Notes under the pieces: generated by a model
Database searches by the model: none
What the model was told of the DNA's origin: nothing
The model's input: only the letters and a program-made list of their open reading frames with translations
From: DASPKM01 sp035628135
GTDB taxonomy: Bacteria; Bacteroidota; Bacteroidia; Chitinophagales; Chitinophagaceae
Direction: 5' to 3'
Assembly: GCA_035628135.1 (NCBI GenBank)
Contig: DASPKM010000001.1
Location: forward strand, 248,001-312,000
Length of the DNA stretch: 64,000 bases
Made by a program: the position numbers and the translations under genes
Part shown: positions 44,245-52,332 of the stretch, piece by piece
Position numbering within the stretch: position 1 is the stretch's first letter
How the letters are laid out: every line of letters begins with the position of its first letter

Positions 44245-46311
44245 ATGAAGCCACAACTACTGCTTGCCGCCATGCTGGTGACCATTAGCGCGTGGAGCAA
44301 ACCCCAAACAGACACTATCCCGGGCGCCGAATTGTATTGCGTTTTTCCAAAATCAGTCAAGCCCGTTTTCCGTCTTACCGATAAAGACCTTGCCAGGCTG
44401 CCTTTTACCAATATTATGGAGGCAGTTAACGGACGTTTCCCTTTTGTTTTCGGCGATCCGCCTTCTACCATAACTTATACATTTTTGGTAGATGGGCTAG
44501 TGCTGCTCAATCCCAATTCCATTAATATTTCACAGATAGCATTGATCGAATTTTATCCTGTATCGCTCGATGCGGGCAGCGGAAGCCTTTCATCGAGAGG
44601 CACCTTTGTCATCACTACAAAAAAAGGGGCGGAGTCAAATGGATTTCATATCCGTTCCCAAACAGGCATTATTCTTCCTACCGATAAATCATTTGGTCCT
44701 ACCGGTACTTCGGATTACGACTTGCAAAAAGAGCTGTTTACCTACCAGGAATTGGGCTATATGTTGAACGGCCAGCGGTTCCAGTTCAGCGGTGCTGTTT
44801 CCTACACAAGAAATGCAAACCAGCCCGGCTATAAGATGCAGCAGGGCGGAGTCAGCGAGGAATTTCATCATGAATTTAATAGGGGAAGGGTATCTTTATT
44901 CGGCGGTTATAACATTACCGACAAGCTGCGCCTCTCCGCGACCTTCTTGGGCACATTGCAAGGCAACAACGTTGGTTCCAAATACACACAGCTCTCAGGG
45001 ACCACGTTCGATGGCCGGGCCAGCGATAAGGTGTCCTACTGGGGCGCGCAGCTTGGCCTGGAGTTCAAGCCCACCGCGTCTATCAGTAATTCATTCAATG
45101 TAATATACACGCCTTCGCGCATCGTTCTTGACCGCCATACCCTGGCTATCCAACCGCCCGGTAATCCTACGCAGGAACAAGTGGATCATAACGTGGCCAA
45201 ACTCACCAGGTTGGCGATACTCAATACCACCAAAGGAATAATCAACAGGCAACAACCCGTGGAACTGGGTTGGGAATTGACGTTGCGCTACCATGAAAGC
45301 GACCTCGATGCCAATATGCGCAGTGTCATAGGGCCGATCGGGCAGCCGCCGGTTGCCTTCAGCACCGGGGAGGCTCATTACGATGAAGATGGATTTGCCA
45401 TCATGCCGGCCATTTGCATCAATGCGGATCAACGTTTGTTTGCACGCGCCGGCCTGGCTTACGATACATGGGATCGCACGGGATATCAAAAACAGGAAGA
45501 CAAGGACAAAGTATTTCCTTTTGGCGGCATACAATATATAGTGCCGGTAAAAAGTAATGCATTGTCGCTGCTGGAATTCCACAGTACGTATGGAAAATCC
45601 ATGCAGTTCAACTTCCGTAACGATCAACTGGACGCATACTCGTGGGCCTCATCAACAACGCCGGCGGTTGGAACATATTCGTCGTTTGGGGAAACCAGGC
45701 CTGGATACACATGGATTACGGGCGTAAATACAGGCTTCGTTAATGACCGGTTGGTGTTGTCGTTGAATTACCTGCGCGGCAACGCTTTTCCTGCCCTCCT
45801 CATCAGGAGCCCTATAGGCTATGTTATTAATTATGTCGAAGTGGCGCGCGACGGTATATCGGGCGACCTGCAAGCCGTTATTGTCAATAAGGAAAAATTC
45901 TCGTGCAAGCTCAGGACGGTGTTGTTTTATGAGCGTATTGAATTAAAAGAAAATTCGTCGGGGGGCACTATAACTCCGGATGATAACCCCTTATTGAATG
46001 AGCACCATTCGCCGCAATGGCGCGGGTCGGCTTCGCTTGATCTGGCAGTTGGAAAAGTTTTCATGCATGCATTGGCGCTGTTAAACTTCAAGGATCGTGG
46101 CTATAGCGGCGTGCCTGCCCCGAAGATCATTTCCAATCATGGCCTCACCTTTGTAACGCTGGGTTACAGCTTTCAATCGGGCAGTGCAAAACGCGCCAGG
46201 CAGTGGGATGTAAGCATACAGGCAAGGAACCTGCTGTTGATGAAGGAGCCGCGGGCAACTATTTATTATGGATCCAGGTATGTGGGTGTGGGCGTTAATG
46301 CGCGATTATGA
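44245..46311 (+). CDS. TonB-receptor-like outer-membrane barrel protein
   Basis: 688 residues. Signal peptide to about residue 19, then a short plug-like domain (IMEAVNGRFPF ... TFLVDGLVLLNPNSINISQIALIEFYP ... TFVITTKKG) and a C-terminal barrel with alternating strands ending RYVGVGVNARL. It lacks the carboxypeptidase-regulatory domain and the STN domain of the receptor at 13310, and the plug is compact. Ligand unknown; no SusD-like or lipoprotein partner is adjacent. It stands alone between divergent lnt and convergent guaB, with an octamer repeat after its stop. Confidence 0.75.
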   Translation: MKPQLLLAAMLVTISAWSKPQTDTIPGAELYCVFPKSVKPVFRLTDKDLARLPFTNIMEAVNGRFPFVFGDPPSTITYTFLVDGLVLLNPNSINISQIALIEFYPVSLDAGSGSLSSRGTFVITTKKGAESNGFHIRSQTGIILPTDKSFGPTGTSDYDLQKELFTYQELGYMLNGQRFQFSGAVSYTRNANQPGYKMQQGGVSEEFHHEFNRGRVSLFGGYNITDKLRLSATFLGTLQGNNVGSKYTQLSGTTFDGRASDKVSYWGAQLGLEFKPTASISNSFNVIYTPSRIVLDRHTLAIQPPGNPTQEQVDHNVAKLTRLAILNTTKGIINRQQPVELGWELTLRYHESDLDANMRSVIGPIGQPPVAFSTGEAHYDEDGFAIMPAICINADQRLFARAGLAYDTWDRTGYQKQEDKDKVFPFGGIQYIVPVKSNALSLLEFHSTYGKSMQFNFRNDQLDAYSWASSTTPAVGTYSSFGETRPGYTWITGVNTGFVNDRLVLSLNYLRGNAFPALLIRSPIGYVINYVEVARDGISGDLQAVIVNKEKFSCKLRTVLFYERIELKENSSGGTITPDDNPLLNEHHSPQWRGSASLDLAVGKVFMHALALLNFKDRGYSGVPAPKIISNHGLTFVTLGYSFQSGSAKRARQWDVSIQARNLLLMKEPRATIYYGSRYVGVGVNARL

Positions 46312-46313
46312 AA

Positions 46314-46384
46314 GTCATTGGTCATTGAGTCATTAGGTCATTGGGTATTATTTATGACTTAATGACCTAATGACCCAATGGCCA
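46314..46384. repeat. Octamer inverted repeat, copy 4
   Basis: Left arm GTCATTGGTCATTGAGTCATT-like units (46314-46345) and right arm of TAATGACC/CAATGGCC units (46353-46384), separated by 7 A/T bases. It fills the space between the convergent receptor and guaB genes. Confidence 0.85.
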
Positions 46385-46386
46385 TA

Positions 46387-47889
46387 TCACGACCTGCTGT
46401 AATTCGGCGCCTCACGCGTGATTTCTATATCGTGCGCATGGCTTTCGCGCATGCCTGCATTGGTGATACGAATGAATTGTGCTTTTTGTAATTCGTGTAT
46501 ATTTTTTGCGCCGCAATAACCCATGCCTGCGCGCAGGCCGCCGGCATATTGATATACCAGCTCGCTTAAATTGCCTTTGTAAGCAACCCTTCCTTCAATG
46601 CCTTCGGGTACCAGCTTTTTAATATCGTCCTCAACATCCTGGAAGTAGCGGTCGCCGCTGCCCTGGCTCATGGCGCCAATGGATCCCATGCCGCGGTATT
46701 GCTTGAACTTGCGGCCTTCATAAATGATGGTTTCACCCGGACTTTCCTCGGTACCTGCGAACACTCCACCCATCATTACCGCTGAAGCCCCTGCCGCAAG
46801 CGCCTTTACCATATCGCCGGTATAACGGATACCCCCATCCGCAATCAACGGAACGCCCTGCTTCTGCAGAACGGCGGCTGCCTCCATAATAGCGGTGATC
46901 TGCGGAACGCCTGCGCCTGCAACGATGCGCGTGGTGCAAATGGAGCCAGGACCTATACCCACTTTTACCGCGTCGGCCCCTGCTTCGGCCAATGCTTTTG
47001 CGCCTGCCGCCGTTCCGATATTGCCGGCGATCACTTCCAGGTCCTTACAATTTTTTTTCACGCTTTTCAGTGCGTCTATCACGCCTTTGCTGTGACCGTG
47101 CGCACTGTCCAGGCAAACCACGTCAACGCCTATTTGTTGCAGGGCCTTTGCGCGGTCGAGCAAGTCGCGCGTAATGCCGAGTGCGGCGCCTACTCTCAGG
47201 CGGCCGTATTGATCTTTCACCGCATTAGGAAAGCTGTGCAGTTGCAGTATGTCGCGATAGGTAATAAGCCCTATCAGTTTACCGGCCTTGTCCACAACCG
47301 GCAGCTTTTCAATTTTATATTGCTGCAATATTTTTTCGGCTTTTTTAAGGTCGGTGCCTTCGGGGGCTGTAATGAGCTTGTCTTTCGTCATTACCTCGTG
47401 CACTTTGCGGTGATTGTCTGTTTCGAACCGCAGGTCGCGGTTGGTTAATATGCCCACCAATTTTTTTGTACTGTCAATAATCGGGATGCCGCCGATTCGG
47501 TTCTCGCGCATGAGCCGCAATGCGTCCGCAATGATGGCATTTTCATTCAGTGTTATTGGATCGAGGATGAGACCGCTCTCGCTTCTTTTTACTTTTCTTA
47601 CCTGTTCAACCTGTTTCTCAATGGTCATGTTCTTGTGCAGCATGCCAATGCCGCCTTCACGTGCCAGTGCAATGGCGAGGCTGGCTTCGGTAACAGTGTC
47701 CATGGCGGCAGACACCATGGGAACGTGGAGTAAAATGGTGCGGGTAAGCTGTGTGGTGATATCAACATCGCGCGGTAATACCTGTGAAAAATTGGGTATC
47801 AGTAAAACGTCATCGAACGTAAGTCCTTCACCAAAAAATTTACTGGAACGGGGAGATTTAGATTGGGGATCGTTAATGATTGTTGCCAT
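46387..47889 (-). CDS. guaB: Inosine-5'-monophosphate dehydrogenase
   Basis: 500 residues from ATG 47889. It oxidises IMP to XMP with NAD, the first committed step of GMP synthesis, in the cytoplasm. The TIM barrel starts FGEGLTFDDVLLIP, is interrupted by two CBS domains (about 110-220), and contains the catalytic cysteine loop GPGSICTTRIV and the phosphate-binding GGIRYTGDMVKAL. The flap EGIEGRVAYKG is intact. A TTG six bases upstream is possible but unlikely. A perfect promoter pair (TTTG-N21-TATCTTTG) ends only 3 bases before the ATG, which implies a leaderless or nearly leaderless mRNA. Confidence 0.95.
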   Translation of the reverse strand: MATIINDPQSKSPRSSKFFGEGLTFDDVLLIPNFSQVLPRDVDITTQLTRTILLHVPMVSAAMDTVTEASLAIALAREGGIGMLHKNMTIEKQVEQVRKVKRSESGLILDPITLNENAIIADALRLMRENRIGGIPIIDSTKKLVGILTNRDLRFETDNHRKVHEVMTKDKLITAPEGTDLKKAEKILQQYKIEKLPVVDKAGKLIGLITYRDILQLHSFPNAVKDQYGRLRVGAALGITRDLLDRAKALQQIGVDVVCLDSAHGHSKGVIDALKSVKKNCKDLEVIAGNIGTAAGAKALAEAGADAVKVGIGPGSICTTRIVAGAGVPQITAIMEAAAVLQKQGVPLIADGGIRYTGDMVKALAAGASAVMMGGVFAGTEESPGETIIYEGRKFKQYRGMGSIGAMSQGSGDRYFQDVEDDIKKLVPEGIEGRVAYKGNLSELVYQYAGGLRAGMGYCGAKNIHELQKAQFIRITNAGMRESHAHDIEITREAPNYSRS

Positions 47890-47892
47890 GTG

Positions 47893-47925
47893 CAAAGATA
47901 GGCGGCGGGGTAAATACGCGCCAAA
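47893..47925 (-). promoter_or_regulatory. guaB promoter, implying leaderless transcript
   Basis: The minus strand shows TTTG (47925-47922), 21 bases, then TATCTTTG (47900-47893): both boxes of the Bacteroidota housekeeping promoter at normal spacing. If the -7 box covers about -11 to -4, transcription starts at or next to the A of the ATG at 47889. Confidence 0.6.
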
Positions 47926-47968
47926 TCAATTTAGCCACAGCCTTGATACTTGTTATCTTGCAATCCTT

Positions 47969-49051
47969 ATGGATATGTATATCGGATATGGAAAGCTGTT
48001 CGATTTTTCGTGCAGGGTATTTGAACGCATGGGTTGTTCTGCTGCGGATGCGGCCTTGGCCGCCAAAGTATTGCTGATGGCCGACCTGCGGGGAGTTGAT
48101 TCGCACGGCGTGGCCAGGTTAAGCGGGTATATACGATTATGGGAAGCCGGCCGCGTAAACGCAACACCGGATGTGCGCGTGATACACGAAACGCCTTCTA
48201 CTGCTGTAGTGGATGGCGACAGCGGGCTAGGACTGGTGGTGGCTCCCCACGCCATGCAGATAGCAATCGATAAGGCCCGCAACGCGGGTACCGGCTGGGT
48301 GAGCGTTCAAAATTCCAATCACTTCGGCATTGCGGCCGCGCATGCCATGATGGCCCTGCAATATGATATGATCGGCATTGCGCTTACCAATGCAAGCCCG
48401 CTGGTAGCGCCAACTTTTTCAACCGAGCGTTTGCTGGGCACCAATCCTATTTGCGTTGCAATTCCCGCGGGGCACGAACCTCCTTTTGTTGCAGACATGG
48501 CCACTACTACCGCGGCCAACGGAAAGTTGGAAATACTGCAGCGCAAAAATCAAAAAGCACCCGAAGGCTGGATCCAGGATAAAGATGGTAACTTCTCCAC
48601 CAACCCGCATGAGTTGAAGGCGGGAGGGGCCCTGCTGCCCCTGGGCAGCGACCGCGAACATGGCAGCCACAAAGGCTATGCGCTGGGCGCTATCGTGGAT
48701 ATTTTATCAGCCGTGTTAAGCGGCGCTAATTACGGTCCCTGGGTGCCTCCATTTGTAAGCTTCCTGCCTGTTGGCGACAACCTCCCCGGCAAAGGCATCG
48801 GCCATTTTTTCGGCGCGATGCGCGTGGATGCTTTCAGGCCTGCCGGTGATTTCAAAAAGCACATGGACCAATGGATACATCGTTTCAGGACGGCTATTCC
48901 GGTAGTTGGACAAGAAAAAGTATTGATACCAGGCGATCCGGAGCGCCAAACGGAAACAGAAAGGATGCAATCGGGCATTCCCTTGCTGAAGCCCGTGCTC
49001 GAAGACCTGCAATATCTTGCCGAGCGATTTGAACTTGAGTTCAGTCATTAA
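47969..49051 (+). CDS. Ldh/YlbC-family malate/L-lactate-type dehydrogenase
   Basis: 360 residues from ATG 47969 (MDMYIGYGKLF). The open frame extends upstream to 47414 over guaB, but that part is antisense coding shadow. Family features: DLRGVDSHGVARL with the catalytic His, VQNSNHFGIAAAHAM, DMATTTAANGKLEILQRK, and GSHKGYALGAIVDILSAVL. These NAD(P)-dependent enzymes act on malate, lactate, ureidoglycolate or sulfolactate; the substrate is not clear here. The last residues Glu-Phe-Ser-His are followed by TAA, and AGT CAT TAA is itself a unit of the octamer repeat that follows. Its start is 79 bases from that of divergent guaB. Confidence 0.88.
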   Translation: MDMYIGYGKLFDFSCRVFERMGCSAADAALAAKVLLMADLRGVDSHGVARLSGYIRLWEAGRVNATPDVRVIHETPSTAVVDGDSGLGLVVAPHAMQIAIDKARNAGTGWVSVQNSNHFGIAAAHAMMALQYDMIGIALTNASPLVAPTFSTERLLGTNPICVAIPAGHEPPFVADMATTTAANGKLEILQRKNQKAPEGWIQDKDGNFSTNPHELKAGGALLPLGSDREHGSHKGYALGAIVDILSAVLSGANYGPWVPPFVSFLPVGDNLPGKGIGHFFGAMRVDAFRPAGDFKKHMDQWIHRFRTAIPVVGQEKVLIPGDPERQTETERMQSGIPLLKPVLEDLQYLAERFELEFSH

Positions 49052-49150
49052 GTAATGGGTCATTTGGTCATTGAGTCATTGGGTCATTGGGTGGTGTGGT
49101 CATCAGGCAGCAATGACTGATGACTTAATGACCAAATGACCTAATGACTT
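49043..49150. repeat. Octamer inverted repeat, copy 5
   Basis: Left arm from inside the end of the Ldh gene (AGTCATTAA at 49043) through GTCATTTG, GTCATTGA, GTCATTGG, GTCATTGG to about 49093; right arm of CAATGACT, TAATGACC, AAATGACC, TAATGACT units (49111-49150). It is the only copy whose following gene (cphA) runs in the same direction as the preceding gene on the plus strand. Confidence 0.85.
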
Positions 49151-49195
49151 ATTTAATAACTTTCGGTAAATTGTTTTCCCGTCAAAAAACCGCTT

Positions 49196-51844
49196 ATGAA
49201 CATTGTTGAAATCAAGGTGCTGAAAGGTCCTAATTACTGGAGCGTACGCCGTGGCAATCTCATACAAATGCGTCTTGACCTGGAAGAGTTGGAAGAGCGC
49301 CCAACCGATTCCATTCCCGGTTTCCTGGACAGGCTGCAACAATTGATGCCTTCCCTGTATGAGCATCGTTGCAGCGAAGGCAAGCCCGGCGGTTTTTTTT
49401 CGCGCGTGAAGGAAGGCACCTGGATGGGTCATGTAATAGAGCATATAGCGCTGGAACTGCAAACGCTGGCGGGCATGGACTGTGGATTCGGCAGAACACG
49501 CGGTACCGGAAAGACCGGTGAATATTTTGTAGTGTTCGATTACGTGGAAGAAGATGCGGGCGTATATGCGGCAAAGGCCGCGGTGCACGTTGCGCAGGCA
49601 TTGGTGCATGGAACGGAATACAACCTGGAGCCAGATATTCAACAATTGCGCGAAATAAGGGAAGATACGCGGCTGGGGCCTTCTACCGGTTGCATAGTGC
49701 AAGAAGCCGCAAGGCGGGGCATTCCATATATCCGTCTTAACAAGCAATCATTGGTACAATTAGGATATGGCGTTCACCAGAAAAGGATACGCGCCACCAT
49801 TGCAAGCACCACTTCCAACATCGCGGTAGACATTGCGGGCGATAAGGAGGAGACCAAGATGCTGCTGGGCAATGCTGAAATTCCCGTACCGAGGGGGACC
49901 ATTGTCCGCAGCGAAGCCGGCTTGAAGGATGCTATCGATAAGTTCGGTTACCCATTGGTGTTAAAGCCGATCGATGGCAATCATGGCAAGGGCGCTACTA
50001 CCAACATCGTCAATTGGGAACAGGCGGTAAAAGCGCTGGAAGGCGCGCAGAAATATGGCAGGAGCGTGATCTGCGAACGGTTCATACGCGGCGTTGACTT
50101 CCGGGTGCTGGTCATCAATTACAAATTCATTTGCGCCGCACTGCGCACGCCCGCGGCCGTAACCGGCGATGGCGAACATTCCATTCAATGGCTCATCGAC
50201 GAAACCAATAAAGACCCGCGCCGCGGCTATGGACACGAAAAAGTATTGACACAAATTACCGTAGACGATTTTACGTGGAAGATGCTCAACGATAAGGGCT
50301 ATACGCTCGATACTGTTCCGGCAAAAGGTGAGCAGGTATTGCTGAAACCTACCGCCAACTTAAGCACCGGGGGCACTTCCAGCGACGTTACCGATGAAGT
50401 GCATCCCGCCAACATCTTCATGTGCGAACGCATTGCGCGCATTGTTGGCCTGGACATTTGCGGCATCGACATCATGGCGCCCGACCTGCGCACGCCGGTC
50501 ACCGAAAACGGAGGGGCCATACTGGAAGTAAATGCCGCGCCGGGATTCAGGATGCACATCGAGCCTGCGGAAGGCTTGCCGCGCAACGTGGCCGAACCCG
50601 TCATCGATATGTTATTCCCAAAAGGGAGCACCGGCGTGATCCCTATCATCGCCATTACAGGCACCAATGGAAAAACAACTACTGCAAGAGTAACCGCACA
50701 TATCGCAAAAAGCGCCGGAAAAAAAGTTGGGTACACCACCAGCGACGGCGTATACATCCAGAACCAACTGATGATGCGCGGCGACTGCACCGGACCATTA
50801 AGCGCGCAGTTTGTATTGAAAGATCCCACGGTTGATTTCGCCGTACTGGAATGCGCAAGGGGCGGCATATTAAGAGCAGGCCTCGCATTCAGGCATTGCG
50901 ATGTGGCCATTGTTACCAATGTGGCCGAAGACCATATCGGGCTGGGCGGCATTAACAACGTTGAACAAATGGCCAAAGTAAAGGCCGTTGTACCTGAGAC
51001 GGTTCGCGCGGACGGATTTGCCATTTTAAATGCCGATGACGACCTGGTATATGAAATGAGGAGAGAGCTCGACTGCAAGATCGCGCTCTTCAGTATGGAT
51101 GAAAACAATCCACGTATCAAGCGGCACGCCGAAGACGGAGGACTGGCAACCGTATTCGAGAACGGCTATATCAGCATACTGAAAGGTAACTGGAAGATCA
51201 GGGTGATGCACGTAAAAGATATTCCCCTCACGTACGAGGGCAAGGCCGTGCACAACATCGCGAATTGCCTGCCAGCCGTGCTGGCTACCTATTTGTTCAG
51301 GGATATTACTATTGAAGATATCAGGACGGCGCTGCATACATTTATTCCTTCCTCAACACAAACACCGGGCAGACTGAACTTTTTTAACTTCAGGAACTTT
51401 ACCTTCCTGGCCGATTTCGCGCATAACCCGCACGGCTTGCAATTGCTTTGCGACTTCATCAGTAAGCTCGATTACCCGCACCGCACTGGCATTATCAGCG
51501 GCACGGGCGACCGCCGCGATGAAGACATCCGCCAGCTCGGCGAAATTTCAGCGCGCTATTTCGACGAGATCATAATCCGCTGCGATAAGAACCTGCGCGG
51601 CCGCACCGCCGACGAAATCATCGGCCTGTTACGCGAAGGCATCGACAAGGTAAATTCCTCAGTGCCCGTGATAGTGATCCCCAACGAAGACGAGGCATTG
51701 GAATACGCTTATGCCAATACCAAGCCCGGAACGTTGGTAACCATCATGTGCGATGTGGTGGCCCGGGCGCTGGATAAGATCAGGGAGCTGAAAGAGCGCG
51801 AGGAGAAAGAGGCGGCCATCACGCCGGTAGCAATGGGCGGTTAA
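49196..51844 (+). CDS. cphA: Cyanophycin synthetase
   Basis: 882 residues, full length. In order: an N-terminal domain (to about 160), an ATP-grasp domain (about 210-460; LVLKPIDGNHGKGATTNIV) that adds aspartate, and a Mur-ligase-like domain (from about 485; ITGTNGKTTTARVTAHI, and DRRDEDIRQLG near the C-terminal domain) that adds arginine. Together they make multi-L-arginyl-poly-L-aspartate, a nitrogen store, in the cytoplasm. No cyanophycinase (cphB) or isoaspartyl dipeptidase gene is in the window, although such genes often neighbour cphA. It is preceded by an octamer repeat. A related peptide ligase role cannot be excluded. Confidence 0.92.
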   Translation: MNIVEIKVLKGPNYWSVRRGNLIQMRLDLEELEERPTDSIPGFLDRLQQLMPSLYEHRCSEGKPGGFFSRVKEGTWMGHVIEHIALELQTLAGMDCGFGRTRGTGKTGEYFVVFDYVEEDAGVYAAKAAVHVAQALVHGTEYNLEPDIQQLREIREDTRLGPSTGCIVQEAARRGIPYIRLNKQSLVQLGYGVHQKRIRATIASTTSNIAVDIAGDKEETKMLLGNAEIPVPRGTIVRSEAGLKDAIDKFGYPLVLKPIDGNHGKGATTNIVNWEQAVKALEGAQKYGRSVICERFIRGVDFRVLVINYKFICAALRTPAAVTGDGEHSIQWLIDETNKDPRRGYGHEKVLTQITVDDFTWKMLNDKGYTLDTVPAKGEQVLLKPTANLSTGGTSSDVTDEVHPANIFMCERIARIVGLDICGIDIMAPDLRTPVTENGGAILEVNAAPGFRMHIEPAEGLPRNVAEPVIDMLFPKGSTGVIPIIAITGTNGKTTTARVTAHIAKSAGKKVGYTTSDGVYIQNQLMMRGDCTGPLSAQFVLKDPTVDFAVLECARGGILRAGLAFRHCDVAIVTNVAEDHIGLGGINNVEQMAKVKAVVPETVRADGFAILNADDDLVYEMRRELDCKIALFSMDENNPRIKRHAEDGGLATVFENGYISILKGNWKIRVMHVKDIPLTYEGKAVHNIANCLPAVLATYLFRDITIEDIRTALHTFIPSSTQTPGRLNFFNFRNFTFLADFAHNPHGLQLLCDFISKLDYPHRTGIISGTGDRRDEDIRQLGEISARYFDEIIIRCDKNLRGRTADEIIGLLREGIDKVNSSVPVIVIPNEDEALEYAYANTKPGTLVTIMCDVVARALDKIRELKEREEKEAAITPVAMGG

Positions 51845-51942
51845 AGCTTATTGATGCTGCTCTCACCGCAGCTTGCAAACTGCATCCTGTGTGGCTTTCA
51901 GCTTGTTGCGCGTTGTGATTTCTATCTTTTAACTTGATTATG

Positions 51943-51974
51943 TTTGGTATTTTTGCTGTCACACCTTATTTTTG
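51943..51974 (+). promoter_or_regulatory. Promoter of tRNA-Gln
   Basis: TTTG (51943-51946), exactly 20 bases, then TATTTTTG (51967-51974): a textbook Bacteroidota -33/-7 pair. Transcription would start near 51980, about 24 bases before the tRNA. The 51845-51942 stretch before it shows nothing else. Confidence 0.75.
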
Positions 51975-52003
51975 CACTCCCTCAGCGAAAGCTAAAGGCG
52001 GAT

Positions 52004-52074
52004 TGCCCGATAGTATAATGGTAGTACGACAGATTTTGGTTCTGTTTGTCTTGGTTCGAATCCAGGTCGGGCAA
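52004..52074 (+). tRNA. tRNA-Gln (anticodon TTG)
   Basis: The acceptor stem TGCCCGA pairs with TCGGGCA at the 3' side (7 bp), leaving A52074 as discriminator; CCA is not encoded. The anticodon stem ACAGA/TCTGT closes the loop TTTTGGT, with anticodon TTG, reading CAA and CAG. The T-loop GGTTCGAATCC is canonical, and the D-arm AGTATAATGGTAGTAC fits. It has its own promoter and terminator. Confidence 0.95.
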
Positions 52075-52080
52075 CTTACA

Positions 52081-52107
52081 GGAAAGGTTAACAGCCTTTC
52101 CTTTTTT
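52081..52107 (+). terminator. Intrinsic terminator of tRNA-Gln
   Basis: GGAAAGG (52081-52087), 7-base loop, CCTTTCC (52095-52101), then six T. Directly follows the tRNA. From here to 52332 there is no gene; a short dyad TGAACG-N5-CGTTCA at 52264-52280 could be an operator for the next gene. Confidence 0.9.
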
Positions 52108-52332
52108 ATTGCTGATTAGTTTCCGCGGTGCATCGTTGCGCGATTTTTTTCGAAAATAACACAACCATTTCTCGGAATTATACGTTACTGGCATTGCTTA
52201 TACCCCGCTCATTCAATCCGCCCGCGTCCTCCTAGAAATTTTCTGACGAGCACATCCTTTGATTGAACGCATCTCGTTCAGCAAGAATTCAATTCCTATT
52301 TACCAGTATTTTATCATTCTAAAACCATCATT

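Noticed and set aside
47414..47968. Long N-terminal extension of the Ldh-type dehydrogenase
   Set aside because: It is antisense to the CBS region of guaB and its sequence is unlike the family; the family's N-terminus begins at the ATG at 47969.
50299..51120. Open frame of 273 codons antisense to cyanophycin synthetase
   Set aside because: Ser/Ala/Pro-rich mirror translation across the conserved GTNGKTT region of cphA, which is certainly coding.
52004..52107. tRNA-Gln as an integration (att) site
   Set aside because: No integrase, no duplicated tRNA 3' end and ordinary genes on both sides.
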